DNA of 64,000 bases from Martensiomyces pterosporus (lineage: Eukaryota; Kickxellomycota; Kickxellomycetes; Kickxellales; Kickxellaceae), in contig MU603958.1 in NCBI GenBank assembly GCA_025201845.1, forward strand, positions 1 to 64,000, read 5' to 3'. The notes beneath the pieces were generated by a model, which searched no databases, was not told where the DNA came from, and worked only from the letters and a program-made list of their open reading frames with translations. Shown in pieces: positions 38,827-48,096 of the stretch (its first letter is position 1; every line of letters begins with the position of its first letter). Both the position numbers and the translations under genes were made by a program.

Positions 38827-38924
38827 CGTGGTCTGTCCTTGCCTTCAGCTACCACATAGCTGCTTGCCACACCACTGCTACTACATATCCCTCTATCGCA
38901 CCGTTTCTCGCCTATATTTTTCGT

Positions 38925-39821
38925 ATGGTTGCTGTAAAGTCCGCTGCAGTTATCCTGTGCTCCGCCCTGCTTGTCCAGGCAGCTGGCTTCCAGCCGTTGG
39001 CCAGGCGCGACGGAAAGGCATACTGGTCTTCTTCGTTTTACACGAGGGATGGTGACCAGTTTGCAAGCGTTCCGTATGGCAAAACGGTCAACCCGTACAC
39101 TTTCTCAGAGAGCATTGCCAAAGCAGAATACCAGGCAAGCTACCACAATGGTGCACCAGGTGACTGGAGCGAAGGCTACTACCAGCTTTACATTTACCCT
39201 ACATGGGCGTACGGGTCAGGCAGCTGGTCTGGCGCCGTCTTTAACCAGGACACCGCCACCAAGGGACTGCACACATACAAGAACCAGCTGCGCAACATAA
39301 CCTACCTCGCTCCAAATTCGCCAACGGGCACTCAACATGGATCAACGGGCACATACAACCTACCGCTCCTTTCTGGCCAAAAGATCTTTACGGAGAAAGG
39401 CGGGCTGCAGCTTCCAATTACCATGGGGGGACACGTGGACTATAAGGCCCCTGAGAATGAAGGAAGCATCGACTACACAGACTTCAACAACGGCACGGTT
39501 CAGATCATTCCTTGCGGTGCACTGTCTAGCACCCAGCTCGGCATCGATGCAGCAGACTGCAGCCCAATCGTCCTGGACATTGTTAACGGCAAGGTCATTA
39601 GTGGACGAGCAGTTGTAAACGAGTTACACCTGGAAGCTACGACGTTCACTCTTTATCGTGGCAACTACTCTACAAGGGTGCGCACACAAACGATTTACAG
39701 GCTGGAAAAGCACACAAGGGGGGGCGCGATTGCTGGCATTGTGATAGGTGTCGTTGCAGTTGTTGCCATTGTCGGCGGCTGCATGTTCTGCAGTTTTAAG
39801 CGCAAGCATAGATACTTTTGA
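38925..39821 (+). CDS. Single-pass membrane protein of unknown family, paralog 1
   Basis: 298 aa from the Met at 38925, which directly starts a signal peptide (ending near LLVQAAG). The ectodomain of about 240 residues contains blocks shared almost unchanged with the next gene: SFYTRDGDQFASVPYGKTV, SYHNGAPGDWSEGYY, LYIYPTWAYGSGSWSGAVF, QLRNITYLAPN, LLSGQKIF, ENEGSIDYTDFNNGTVQII and LEATTFTLYRGN. Two conserved Cys (IIPCG and DCSPI) may pair. N-glycosylation sequons occur at RNIT, NNGT and GNYS. A glycine-rich membrane helix (AIAGIVIGVVAVVAIVGG) precedes a short basic tail, CSFKRKHRYF. I do not recognise the family. A surface-anchored adhesin, receptor or lectin is possible, but nothing in the sequence proves it. 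Confidence 0.7.
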   Translation: MVAVKSAAVILCSALLVQAAGFQPLARRDGKAYWSSSFYTRDGDQFASVPYGKTVNPYTFSESIAKAEYQASYHNGAPGDWSEGYYQLYIYPTWAYGSGSWSGAVFNQDTATKGLHTYKNQLRNITYLAPNSPTGTQHGSTGTYNLPLLSGQKIFTEKGGLQLPITMGGHVDYKAPENEGSIDYTDFNNGTVQIIPCGALSSTQLGIDAADCSPIVLDIVNGKVISGRAVVNELHLEATTFTLYRGNYSTRVRTQTIYRLEKHTRGGAIAGIVIGVVAVVAIVGGCMFCSFKRKHRYF

Positions 39822-39852
39822 TCGCTCTTTCGCAAAGCCACCAATCCTGCCG

Positions 39853-39858
39853 AATAAA
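39853..39858 (+). terminator. Polyadenylation signal of membrane protein 1
   Basis: AATAAA, 32 bp past the stop. Confidence 0.5.
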
Positions 39859-40190
39859 CTGGCCAGTGCTTGCTGATGCCAGCTGTGCTCACTTGGCTGC
39901 GCGAAGCTGCATCAGAGAGTGCGGTGTATCCTGCCCTTAAGCAGAGTCATGCGTGAGCAATACGCATCTGTGACATGACCATAGCGAGTGATCGGAAAAT
40001 TCCATCGCTGGTGGTCTAATTAAATTGACGTTTTGACAACCTCGTCTATATTTAACCCCAAAGCCCTTGATTTCAGCATTGTTGCACGCTACACGTGGTT
40101 GAAGTCTCTGCTTACATTGTACCGCAAAAGCACGGCAATTCAAACCACAGCTGTACAATGGGCTGCTGTCCATTACAGTGCATGCGGCGG

Positions 40191-40198
40191 TATATATA
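40191..40198 (+). promoter_or_regulatory. TATA box of membrane protein 2
   Basis: TATATATA, 90 bp before the start codon at 40281. Confidence 0.65.
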
Positions 40199-40280
40199 CA
40201 AGGGACCCTGCCCCTCAGTCCAGTGCAATCCATCTGCTTCCTCATCTATCGCTGCTGCCATCATTTTATTTCTCGTCACA

Positions 40281-41186
40281 ATGCTCTCCACCAAGCACAT
40301 TGCCGCCCTTCTGCACTTGGCCATATGTGCCCAAGCTATCGAATTCCAGCTGCTGGCAAGGCGCGCCAGCAAGCAGCTTTGGACCTCCTCATTCTACGCC
40401 CCCGGGAAGGGGCAGTTTGCTGCTATTCCATATGGCCAGACCGTCAATCCACACACATTCCCCAAGAACACCATAACGTCGGCTTACCCAGAAAGCTACC
40501 ACAATGGTGCTCCGGGCGACTGGAGCAAAGGATACTACCCCCTTTATATCTATCCCTCGTGGGCGTATGGGCCGGGCAGCTGGTCAGGCGCAGTGTTCGA
40601 GCAGAAAGCCATCAGCAAGGGGCTAAAGAGCTACACGAGCCAGCTGCGCAACATCACATTCCTCGCTCCAAACACTTCCAACGGCAAGCCAGCTGGCTCC
40701 AAGGTTGTGTACAACCGCCCTCTTCTTTCTGGACAAAAGATCTTCACCTCTGCGGGTGGGCTACAGGGATCGTCTGCAACCGGGGCCATCGAGGGCTTCA
40801 ACGCACCTGGCAATGAGGGGAGCATTGACTATACAGATTTCAACAACGGCACTGTTCAAATAATCCCCTGCGGCGTGCTGACCAGCTCCCAGCTCGGCAT
40901 CAGCGCAAAAGACTGCAGCCCGATCATCCTGGACATCAGGAACGGCAAAGTAATTAGCGGAAGGGCGGAAGTGAACAACTTTAACTTGGAGGCCACGACG
41001 TTCACGCTTTATCGTGGCAACGTGTCGGCTAGAGTCCGCACGCAGACGATCTCCAGGACCAGCGAGAGCACCAGAAAAGGGGTTATTGCTGGAATTGTCG
41101 TTGGCGCGATTGCTTTCGTAGCCATTGTCGGCGGAGTGGTGTTTTGCTTCATCAAGCGCAAGAGAAGCGCCGCTGCCTTTGCTTAG
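40281..41186 (+). CDS. Single-pass membrane protein of unknown family, paralog 2
   Basis: 301 aa. A tandem same-strand duplicate of the preceding gene, with about two thirds of residues identical by eye. The signal peptide ends near ICAQA. The same blocks are present: PYGQTVNPHTFP, SYHNGAPGDWSKGYY, YPSWAYGPGSWSGAVF, QLRNITFLAPN, PLLSGQKIF, GNEGSIDYTDFNNGTVQI, IIPCG and DCSPI. The membrane helix is GVIAGIVVGAIAFVAIVGG and the tail is CFIKRKRSAAAFA. The tail and the linker after RNIT vary more than the ectodomain core, so the conserved ectodomain is probably the functional part. Function unknown. Confidence 0.7.
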   Translation: MLSTKHIAALLHLAICAQAIEFQLLARRASKQLWTSSFYAPGKGQFAAIPYGQTVNPHTFPKNTITSAYPESYHNGAPGDWSKGYYPLYIYPSWAYGPGSWSGAVFEQKAISKGLKSYTSQLRNITFLAPNTSNGKPAGSKVVYNRPLLSGQKIFTSAGGLQGSSATGAIEGFNAPGNEGSIDYTDFNNGTVQIIPCGVLTSSQLGISAKDCSPIILDIRNGKVISGRAEVNNFNLEATTFTLYRGNVSARVRTQTISRTSESTRKGVIAGIVVGAIAFVAIVGGVVFCFIKRKRSAAAFA

Positions 41187-42221
41187 CCATAGATGCGACT
41201 AGCGAATCTGTATATCCAGCATCTATCCACTACCGTCATTTTCCGTGTTGATAATCAATAGAAGCACTGTGTACTCGACCAAACTCTGCCTGCACTGTAA
41301 GCCCCGCAGACTGCCACTCGCTCTTTCAAGCGTCTTTTTTGGCCGGTGTCAGCGTCCCATTTGGCAAATCAGCAAACCCTAGATACTCAAATTCAGCACA
41401 AAGGATGAAACGAACCCGGGGGACTTGTCCTTCTGGGGCTGGCTGCAGCATGGTTTCATCGAGCTGACTTTGCACTGACGATGTTGAGCCATGTAAGCAG
41501 TTGTGTGAATTCTTCGTGCATCATCTGCATGCGCATCGCCATTGCTATTACATGTCCTGATTCAATCGCAACGCTTGCATTGAAAATAAAGCTCAAAAAT
41601 GGCTGCCAGCCCATTCGACCCCAGCACCAGGACTGCGAGTGCAGCAGAGAAAGCAGCCTTCCTGCTGCCGTGCAGCGAATACAAACCCCCCCAAAGCAGG
41701 CTCGCCTGGAAATCTTGGTCGCCGTGTGGTCCTACACGCGACTTCAATGCAGAGACGAAAAACTCGACGAAGCACAGCTGACAGAGTGATCTACAAGAAC
41801 GAGGATATGCAAGGCGTGAAAGTGGGCAGCGGAGGATACTTGTTGATTGGCATGCAATTATATAATGTAATCTCGGGGAGGCACATATATTTGTTGACGA
41901 AAATCCTATTTTCGGAGGTGGGGACCGACGACTGCGACGACAATGCTCGGGAATAAGAAGTGACAACTGCTCACTGTCGGCTCCAGCAGCCTCCAGCAGC
42001 CGTCGCTATCCAAAAGCGGCACTGCTTCAAGGAATAAATCAGTTTACAGAGAATGCAGCAGTGGGACCCATCTCCTCTCCACGTCACATATTTTGCACTT
42101 CATTTCAACCCCCACTCACTTTCCCGCTCACATATCCCTATTCACCCTTATCCCGTTCCTTGCATACCTCATTTGCATTCACATCCTTCATACGGCTCTA
42201 CCCGTACTTCTGGTGTTTCCA
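41187..42221. other. Intergenic before pseudoprotease 2
   Basis: 1035 bp. It contains CCTATTTTCGG at 41905 (a near match to the recurring A-rich motif), TATATAAT at 41870 and AATAAAT at 42033. No supported gene. The frame of the downstream gene is open back to 42093 without an ATG. Confidence 0.45.
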
Positions 42222-43487
42222 ATGAGCCATCTATTGCATTTTATCACCCTTGTATTTGCACTTTGCATGCTTCGGTCCACGAGTGCCGTGTCCACCCACC
42301 TTATCAAACGCACTGTTAATGCCACTGAAATTGCCCAGTATCGCGGCGGTATCCTGATCAAGGACGGCAGGCAGACCACGTGCGAACTAGCGCTCTTCGA
42401 CAACCGCTCCGCATTTGTAGCCGCCAACTGTCTGGACTACCAAGACAGCAGCACTCTGAAGAACAGCACAGTGTACGAGGTGTACATTCAGGGAAGCATG
42501 GGCTCGGATTCCGAGAGGCACAAGATCGAGGAAATCACCGTGCACCCGCTGTACAACTCGACGCTGCTGACCAACAACATTGCTGTCGTGAGCTTCAACA
42601 GTCGCAAGCAGCAGTCTTTGTTCAACTACATTGCTGCTGACCGCAAGGAGTGGAAGGACTTGTACTATGTTCGCCGCACAATGAAGGACGTCGCTGCCAT
42701 GTCCTGGTACGACCCCATTGTCCGGTCAGACACGCATGCGTACACTGAATGCTCGCAGCTGTCCCAAGTCTTCAAGTCAAACACCAACAGCTTTATATGC
42801 AGCAATACAACAACCGTCTCGGTGTACAACAGCCTCTGCTCGATTCCCTTTAGCAGCATCTACGGCGTCGTCGGTTCCCAGATGGCTATCGCTGCTCTTT
42901 ACAGCCACACAGCAGTGATTGGCGACAGTATGTGTGGAAGCAGCGTCCAGTTCAGTTACTACACTGTGCTCAGCAACTACGTTCCTTGGGGCGAAAAGGT
43001 TCTGAACAGCCCCATATACGTGCTTACGGTCAACAGAGCGTTCCAGAAATCCACCAATGTGTCGTTTGCAATGAACCCCGTTTCCTCGGATTCGCCTAGA
43101 TTTGTTACAAGGCTCGGCGGCGACATTTACGCCAAACAGGGCACTCTTCAAAAACCCTCGGCTACAAGCGATGACCAGAACTCCTCCCTATCGACTTCAG
43201 CTGGCACGCCCTCGAATACACCTGGCAATCCTGCCTCCTCATCCACCTCCAGCGGCCTTACACGTGGCCAGATTATCACAATTGCTGTCGCTGTTCCGAT
43301 TGCGGCTATCTTGGCCGTCGTTGGGCTGTTCTTCCTGTACAGGTGGTGGTCGAAGCGCAAGATAGCAGGCTACTGGAACTCGAGCAGGAACAGCGTCCCC
43401 GCACATGGAATTTCAAGGGAGCTGTACCAAGGGGAAGATCGCAGCAACAGCGGTTCGCGCTCTCCTACACTAAGGAGGGTCATATGA
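42222..43487 (+). CDS. Single-pass membrane trypsin-fold pseudoprotease 2
   Basis: 421 aa from the first ATG at 42222, which begins a signal peptide (MSHLLHFITLVFALCMLRS). A dibasic LIKR site sits where a zymogen propeptide would be removed, before YRGGILIKDGRQTTCELAL. S1-fold landmarks are FVAANCLDY, ITVHPLYNSTLLTNNIAVV, LCSIPFSS and YYTVLSNYVPWGEKVL. Triad positions are Asn69 for His57, Asn119 for Asp102 and Phe210 for Ser195. A Ser/Thr stalk and membrane helix (IITIAVAVPIAAILAVVGLF) lead to a tail with a WWSKRK anchor and no PPxY, unlike the other two paralogs. Probably catalytically inactive. The surface-binding role is inferred. Confidence 0.72.
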   Translation: MSHLLHFITLVFALCMLRSTSAVSTHLIKRTVNATEIAQYRGGILIKDGRQTTCELALFDNRSAFVAANCLDYQDSSTLKNSTVYEVYIQGSMGSDSERHKIEEITVHPLYNSTLLTNNIAVVSFNSRKQQSLFNYIAADRKEWKDLYYVRRTMKDVAAMSWYDPIVRSDTHAYTECSQLSQVFKSNTNSFICSNTTTVSVYNSLCSIPFSSIYGVVGSQMAIAALYSHTAVIGDSMCGSSVQFSYYTVLSNYVPWGEKVLNSPIYVLTVNRAFQKSTNVSFAMNPVSSDSPRFVTRLGGDIYAKQGTLQKPSATSDDQNSSLSTSAGTPSNTPGNPASSSTSSGLTRGQIITIAVAVPIAAILAVVGLFFLYRWWSKRKIAGYWNSSRNSVPAHGISRELYQGEDRSNSGSRSPTLRRVI

Positions 43488-43684
43488 ATCCCTCCACTCC
43501 CTTCGTTTGATGACAAGAATTAATGAAGCACCATTCTGTTACGTGTCCCTCCTTCACTACACAGCCCCTACAAGTATCCTGGCATTGGTGTGCCTGTGCA
43601 TCCTCGCTGCCTGAAATTAGAAACGATTTTCATCATGCGCAGGTATCTCCAAGCAGTCTCCAAAAATAAACACGTGTGGATCTG

Positions 43685-43694
43685 CCAAAATAGG
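43685..43694 (+). promoter_or_regulatory. CArG box (SRF/Mcm1-type MADS site)
   Basis: CCAAAATAGG, exact CC(A/T)6GG, about 320 bp upstream of lipase 2. Confidence 0.4.
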
Positions 43695-43870
43695 TCGCGG
43701 TTTCCACAAAGGAGTTTGGACTATGCAGCCTCTTTGCAGGCCAGGTTGCCCTGGTTGCTTGGTACTTCTGAGGGAATCGGCAACGTTGGACGGCTGGTGG
43801 AAAGTGCTACTGTGGATTCCAGGAGCAGAAACACCAAACATTGACACACAGAGGAGAGGGCAAATACTTC

Positions 43871-43877
43871 TATAAAG
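43871..43877 (+). promoter_or_regulatory. TATA box of lipase 2
   Basis: TATAAAG, 133 bp before the start codon at 44004. Confidence 0.6.
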
Positions 43878-44003
43878 AAGATTAGTGGACAAGAGTCCAC
43901 CTGCCTTGGCAGCTTGGTTGTTTCGCTTCATCTGTATCGCTTTCCAGTCAACACAGCATACCAGTTTCATTTTCGCATTTGCATCCATTTCCACTGCCGA
44001 GCC

Positions 44004-44945
44004 ATGCTGTTTAGAAGTGCCCTCGTACTTGCATCTGCCATACTTGCTGCTGTTTCTGCCTCGCCAATTGACACCAGGCAGGACACCGCGCCCTCGCTCA
44101 GCTATAAGGCGCCAGTGCTGGATGCTGCATGGGTGCGGACACTCGAGGATTCGCTGAGCAAGAGGCAGCTTGCTGCGGCCAACGCAGAGTCCCTTGTCAA
44201 GTACGCACGATTTGCTGGTGCTGCCTCTGTGCTGACAAACACTACCTGGGGCTGTACGCCCAACTGCGAGGCACCCGAAACACAAGGAACGGTCGTTGAT
44301 CTCTTCTGGGGCACAGATGACAAGAGCCTGAGCCACGGGTTTGTGGCACACAAAAGTGATACCAAGGAGATCATCATCAGCTTCCGAGGAACAAAAACCA
44401 TCACCGACTGGATAACCGATGCCGACTTTGCTCTGCACGACTGGCCCAGCGACATCAGAGATTCGAAGGTCCACAAGGGCTTTCTTGAAGCGTATACGAG
44501 TGTGTCTGTGCAGGTCAAGTCCGCTGTTCTGGGTCTGATTGAGAGGTACCCCGACTACTCTGTCGTGTTCACCGGCCATTCCCTGGGCGGCGCACAGGCT
44601 GCCATTGCCCTCACAGACTTCCTTGTGTCGCATGCAAACTACAAGTCCAAGCTCTCCCTGTACACTTACGGACAGCCTAGAACAGGCAATGGCGCATTCG
44701 CCGGCTGGCTGTCGGCTCAGGGAGTCCCTATTTACCGCACAACCTACCACTATGACATTGTGCCCCACATCCCACCCAAGATCCTCGGGTATGCGCATCA
44801 CACCCAGGAGGCGTACTATGCGCCCAACAGCAATAGCGCGGTCCTCTGTGGCTCGTCAAGCGAAAACAAGAGCTGCTCTGACGGTGCGCTGTTCTTCAAG
44901 CTTACTCCAGCGGACCACAAGCTGTATCCAGGACTCCACAACTGA
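44004..44945 (+). CDS. Secreted class 3 lipase 2
   Basis: 313 aa from the Met at 44004 (signal peptide ending near AAVSA). A short propeptide ends at LEDSLSKR, a Kex2-type site, and the mature start is near ESLVKYARFAGAA. Cysteine pair WGCTPNC. Oxyanion loop IIISFRGTKTITDWITD. Ser193 in TGHSLGGAQ, Asp251 in YHYDIVPHIPP and His305 in PADHKLYPG complete the triad. It is the first of four consecutive plus-strand lipase genes (44.0-50.2 kb). Shorter than lipases 3 and 5 because it lacks the Lys/Pro/Thr linker. Substrate class (acylglycerol or other ester) is not determinable. Confidence 0.93.
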   Translation: MLFRSALVLASAILAAVSASPIDTRQDTAPSLSYKAPVLDAAWVRTLEDSLSKRQLAAANAESLVKYARFAGAASVLTNTTWGCTPNCEAPETQGTVVDLFWGTDDKSLSHGFVAHKSDTKEIIISFRGTKTITDWITDADFALHDWPSDIRDSKVHKGFLEAYTSVSVQVKSAVLGLIERYPDYSVVFTGHSLGGAQAAIALTDFLVSHANYKSKLSLYTYGQPRTGNGAFAGWLSAQGVPIYRTTYHYDIVPHIPPKILGYAHHTQEAYYAPNSNSAVLCGSSSENKSCSDGALFFKLTPADHKLYPGLHN

Positions 44946-45411
44946 TCTATTTGGGCCATTGCTTATCGTTTACGTCATGCCCACGTTTAAATATATGCAA
45001 GGCTCTGATATTCATACTTTCCGTACCAAAATGCATGCCTATTAATAGCGAATTTGCGAAATCCCAAAGAAGGGGTGCTACAAAGAAGGGGCAGCGAGGA
45101 TGTGCGTCGGTTTCCAGAAGCAAGCATCCAGTCAGACGGAAATCCACTTGAATATCACAACGAGATCCACACAGCACCTGAACGAGCCTGCATTACAATA
45201 TTGACTGACAGGAAACGAGGGAGCGAACCCATTGCGTGCAGTATCAGCCCGAGGCCCAATCCCAAAATCCGGGGGTCGCCACTACTGCATTCGCTGTAGG
45301 TAGACGTCTATAAATTGGATGCTATTTCCACACAAGCTCGATACACTCACCAACCCCCTTGCATACCCGCATCGTCTACCTGCATCACCTATTCCCATCC
45401 AATCTGCCGCC
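44946..45411. other. Intergenic between lipases 2 and 3
   Basis: 466 bp with the lipase 3 TATA box. I see nothing else. Confidence 0.5.
45309..45315 (+). promoter_or_regulatory. TATA box of lipase 3
   Basis: TATAAAT, 103 bp before the start codon at 45412. Confidence 0.65.
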
Positions 45412-46590
45412 ATGTTGCTCAAAAGCTCCTTCCTTCTCTTTGCCGCTACAGCGCTGGTTGCTGTATCTGCATCGCCTCTTCCTGCGGGCGCCGGCAATGC
45501 TCCCTCTTCCTTTGACTCGTTCCCCGACCTCCACTCTCCCAACGCACTGAAGGTCCAAGGTGATCTTCTCAAGCTGCTTCAAGCACAGGCCACCTCTCCT
45601 GCCACTGCCAAGCCCACTACCTCAAACCCTGCAACTGGAACGCCCGTGCTCACAACAAAGCCCACTGGTACCAAGCAGCCTATCGCTACTAGCAAGCCTG
45701 TTGCCAAGCCCACCAAAACAACCAGCAAACCCCCCGTCAAGCCTACCAAGACAGCCAGCAAGTCCGCTGTCAAGCCAACCCAGACTCCCTCCAAGAAGCC
45801 GAAGAATAGCAAGCGTGCTACTGCAGACGAAGTGGTTGCCATCCACAAGTACGCCGAGTTTGCTCGTGCCGCATACCAAATCAGCAGCAAGGCATGGAAC
45901 TGCAAAAAGTGCACCACATCAGACAACCTGAAGGACACCGTACTCGACTACTTCTTTAACAACAAGGAGGGTCCCTCCTACGGCTATGTTGGACACAACG
46001 ACAGATCCAAGGAGATCATCGTTGCTTTCCGCGGCACCACCACCATTAGTGATTTTGTTGCCGATGCAAAATTCGGCCTGACCGACTGGAAGGGAGCGCG
46101 CAACGGTGCAAAGGTACACACTGGCTTCAACAAAAGCTACAGGTCAGTGGGCGAGCCCATCAAGGGCATGGTTTTGGCACTGCTGACAACATACAGGGAC
46201 TACAAGGTCGTTTTTGTTGGCCACTCGCTGGGCGGCGCACAGGCCTCTCTCGCTGCTGCTGACTTTGTTTACGCAAATCCTAAGATCCAGGACCGGATCT
46301 TCCTGTACACTTACGGCCAGCCCCGCACAGGCAACTCGGACTTTGCTGGCTGGATGAACAAACAGCCGTTCAAGAAGTACCGCACCACCTACAAAGCTGA
46401 CATTATCTCCCAGTCCCCGCCAAGGGCGATCGGCTACGAGCACCACGGCGAGGAAATCCACTATCCCATTTCGGGATCGCTGGTGTCCTGCGGTGAGCGC
46501 GACGGAGAGAACCCGAAATGCCAGAACAGCATTTCGATCGCCAAGCTAAACCTGAACGACCATAGTCTGTATCCTGGTTTGGACAAGTAA
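45412..46590 (+). CDS. Secreted class 3 lipase 3 with long Lys/Pro/Thr propeptide
   Basis: 392 aa. The signal peptide (MLLKSSFLLFAATALVAVSA) is nearly the same as in lipase 5. An unusually long pro region of about 120 residues contains repeated KPTKT / SKPPVKPTK units and ends KKPKNSKR, a dibasic cleavage site. The mature enzyme starts near EVVAIHKYAEFARAAY and has WNCKKC, IIVAFRGTTTISDFVAD, Ser272 in VGHSLGGAQ, Asp330 in YKADIISQSPP and His384 in NDHSLYPG. The residue after the catalytic Asp differs from the paralogs (IISQ instead of VVP/IVP), which might alter the lid side. The pro region may act as an intramolecular inhibitor or chaperone, as known for Rhizopus/Rhizomucor lipases. Confidence 0.92.
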   Translation: MLLKSSFLLFAATALVAVSASPLPAGAGNAPSSFDSFPDLHSPNALKVQGDLLKLLQAQATSPATAKPTTSNPATGTPVLTTKPTGTKQPIATSKPVAKPTKTTSKPPVKPTKTASKSAVKPTQTPSKKPKNSKRATADEVVAIHKYAEFARAAYQISSKAWNCKKCTTSDNLKDTVLDYFFNNKEGPSYGYVGHNDRSKEIIVAFRGTTTISDFVADAKFGLTDWKGARNGAKVHTGFNKSYRSVGEPIKGMVLALLTTYRDYKVVFVGHSLGGAQASLAAADFVYANPKIQDRIFLYTYGQPRTGNSDFAGWMNKQPFKKYRTTYKADIISQSPPRAIGYEHHGEEIHYPISGSLVSCGERDGENPKCQNSISIAKLNLNDHSLYPGLDK

Positions 46591-47055
46591 TTGTCTGCTG
46601 CCCTCTTATACATTCAATTTATATGTCTTGGCAACCACAGCAACACAAATAGCATACAAGGATTCCTCGCTAATGTCCCATGCAAGTGCATGTCAAAGCC
46701 CATTTGTGCAGAAATGCCGTCGCAAATACACAGAATATCAGTGAACCAGGTTCATAGCAGGGCTCATACTAGTCTGCTGATCGTGATTCTAAATCTGGAC
46801 CGCGCGCCATGCATACCAGCAAATCAGGACTGCACAAAGTCAGCAGCAATGCCTTTGCACAGATTGCAGCATCAATAATATAGTTTTAGCGGATGCAGAA
46901 ATGAAAACAGGCATGGGGATGGCGACGAGCAGCACCAATGCTCCAAAATGGGAGTATATAAAGCTTGCATTTTGGATGTCACCGTCCAGCTCCACCCATC
47001 TCATACCTTCCATCCACACACCCACTATTCCCTCTTTCAGCACTTGCATTTCAGC
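46591..47055. other. Intergenic between lipases 3 and 4
   Basis: 465 bp with the lipase 4 TATA box. No further feature is seen. Confidence 0.5.
46955..46963 (+). promoter_or_regulatory. TATA box of lipase 4
   Basis: TATATAAAG, 101 bp before the start codon at 47056. Confidence 0.7.
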
Positions 47056-48096
47056 ATGCTCTTCAAGGATTTGTCTTTGCTTTTCGCCGCTGCTTTAGCA
47101 GCTGCTCCTGCCTCTGCTGCTGCAATTGATGTTCGCAGTACCCCGTCTTCCTCCGCCAATGAGTACCTGCTGTTCAATGCGACGCAGATAGCTCGCCTGA
47201 ACTCGCTGTTCCTTGAGCAGATCAAGAACAACATCTTCTCGCACCCCCCTCAAGCACAGACAGCCGGCAGTCAGCAGACCCATACCACAAGCCAAGACAA
47301 CATAGTCAAGTATGCACGCTATGCCGGAGCAGCATACAAGCTGGAGGGACCCAGCTGGGACTGCGAGTCCAACTGCCAGTCACAAGACACTAAAGGCACA
47401 ATCGTCGACTACTACTGGGACAACATCGTCTACCCGAGCACTGGGTTTGTTGCTCATAAGGATGACACAAAGGAAATCATTGTCAGCTTCCGTGGTTCGA
47501 CAGTGCTGTTCGATTGGCTAGCTGACGCTCAGCTCCTGACTCTGAACTGGCCCGAAAGCGTGCCTGGCTCAAAGGTGCACTCTGGTTTCCTTGCTGCCTT
47601 CAACAGCGCGTCAGACAAGATCAAATCGACGATAGAAACGATCCTCAAGCAGCATCCAGACTACAGCATCGTCATCACCGGCCACTCCCTGGGCGGTTCA
47701 GAGGCATCCATCGCCGCTGCAGACTTTGCAGTCACACACCCGGAGTGGAAGAGCAAGATGGCGCTATACACATACGGTCAGCCTCGTACAGGCAATGACG
47801 TCTATGCGAACTGGCTATCCAGCCAGCCATTCCCCATTTACAGAGCCACTTACAAGGGCGACGTCGTTCCCCAGGTCCCGTTCCGTGCTATGGGGTTCCA
47901 GCACCACGGCCAAGAGGTCCACACCTCGCTGCTGGGCAGCACAACATTCTGTGGACCCAACCCCGAGAGCAGCAGCTGCCAGGATGGTGTTTGGACCATT
48001 ATGCTGAACCCCATTGAGCACCTGCTGTACCCTGGACTGGACTACTCGCTGGTCAGCTGGATCAAGGCAAACATCAAGTGGGCACTACAGGTCTAA
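47056..48096 (+). CDS. Secreted class 3 lipase 4
   Basis: 346 aa. The signal peptide ends near APASA. The pro region is rich in Gln/Thr/Asn and lacks an obvious dibasic site before NIVKYARYAGAAY, unlike its paralogs. Cysteine pair WDCESNC. Oxyanion loop IIVSFRGSTVLFDWLAD. Ser211 in TGHSLGGSE, Asp269 in YKGDVVPQVP and His322 in PIEHLLYPG. A C-terminal extension of about 18 residues (LVSWIKANIKWALQV) beyond the usual YPGLD end is unique among the five and looks like an amphipathic helix, possibly for membrane or substrate contact. Confidence 0.92.
   Translation: MLFKDLSLLFAAALAAAPASAAAIDVRSTPSSSANEYLLFNATQIARLNSLFLEQIKNNIFSHPPQAQTAGSQQTHTTSQDNIVKYARYAGAAYKLEGPSWDCESNCQSQDTKGTIVDYYWDNIVYPSTGFVAHKDDTKEIIVSFRGSTVLFDWLADAQLLTLNWPESVPGSKVHSGFLAAFNSASDKIKSTIETILKQHPDYSIVITGHSLGGSEASIAAADFAVTHPEWKSKMALYTYGQPRTGNDVYANWLSSQPFPIYRATYKGDVVPQVPFRAMGFQHHGQEVHTSLLGSTTFCGPNPESSSCQDGVWTIMLNPIEHLLYPGLDYSLVSWIKANIKWALQV

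Larger units (their letters stand above)
37207..38924. promoter_or_regulatory. Large divergent intergenic region, mucin D / membrane protein pair
   Basis: 1718 bp. TATA boxes for both genes lie at its ends and CCAAAAATAG at 37694. Frames of 174 codons (37876-38400, minus) and 177 codons (38285-38818, minus) lack signal peptides, domains and promoters, so I do not call them genes. The function of this unusually long spacer is unknown. Confidence 0.5.
39822..40280. other. Intergenic between the two membrane-protein paralogs
   Basis: 459 bp. AATAAA at 39853 is a likely polyadenylation signal for the first gene. CTATATTTAA at 40046 resembles a MADS site, and TATATATA at 40191 serves the second gene. 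Confidence 0.5.
43488..44003. other. Intergenic before lipase 2
   Basis: 516 bp. CCAAAAATAA at 43660, a perfect CArG box CCAAAATAGG at 43685, and a TATA box at 43871. No gene is seen. Confidence 0.55.

Noticed and set aside
22180..46820. Frequent GCATGC/TGCATGCA palindromes in island spacers
   Set aside because: Noted many times, but I cannot judge enrichment without counts; the motif also occurs in other spacers and in coding DNA.
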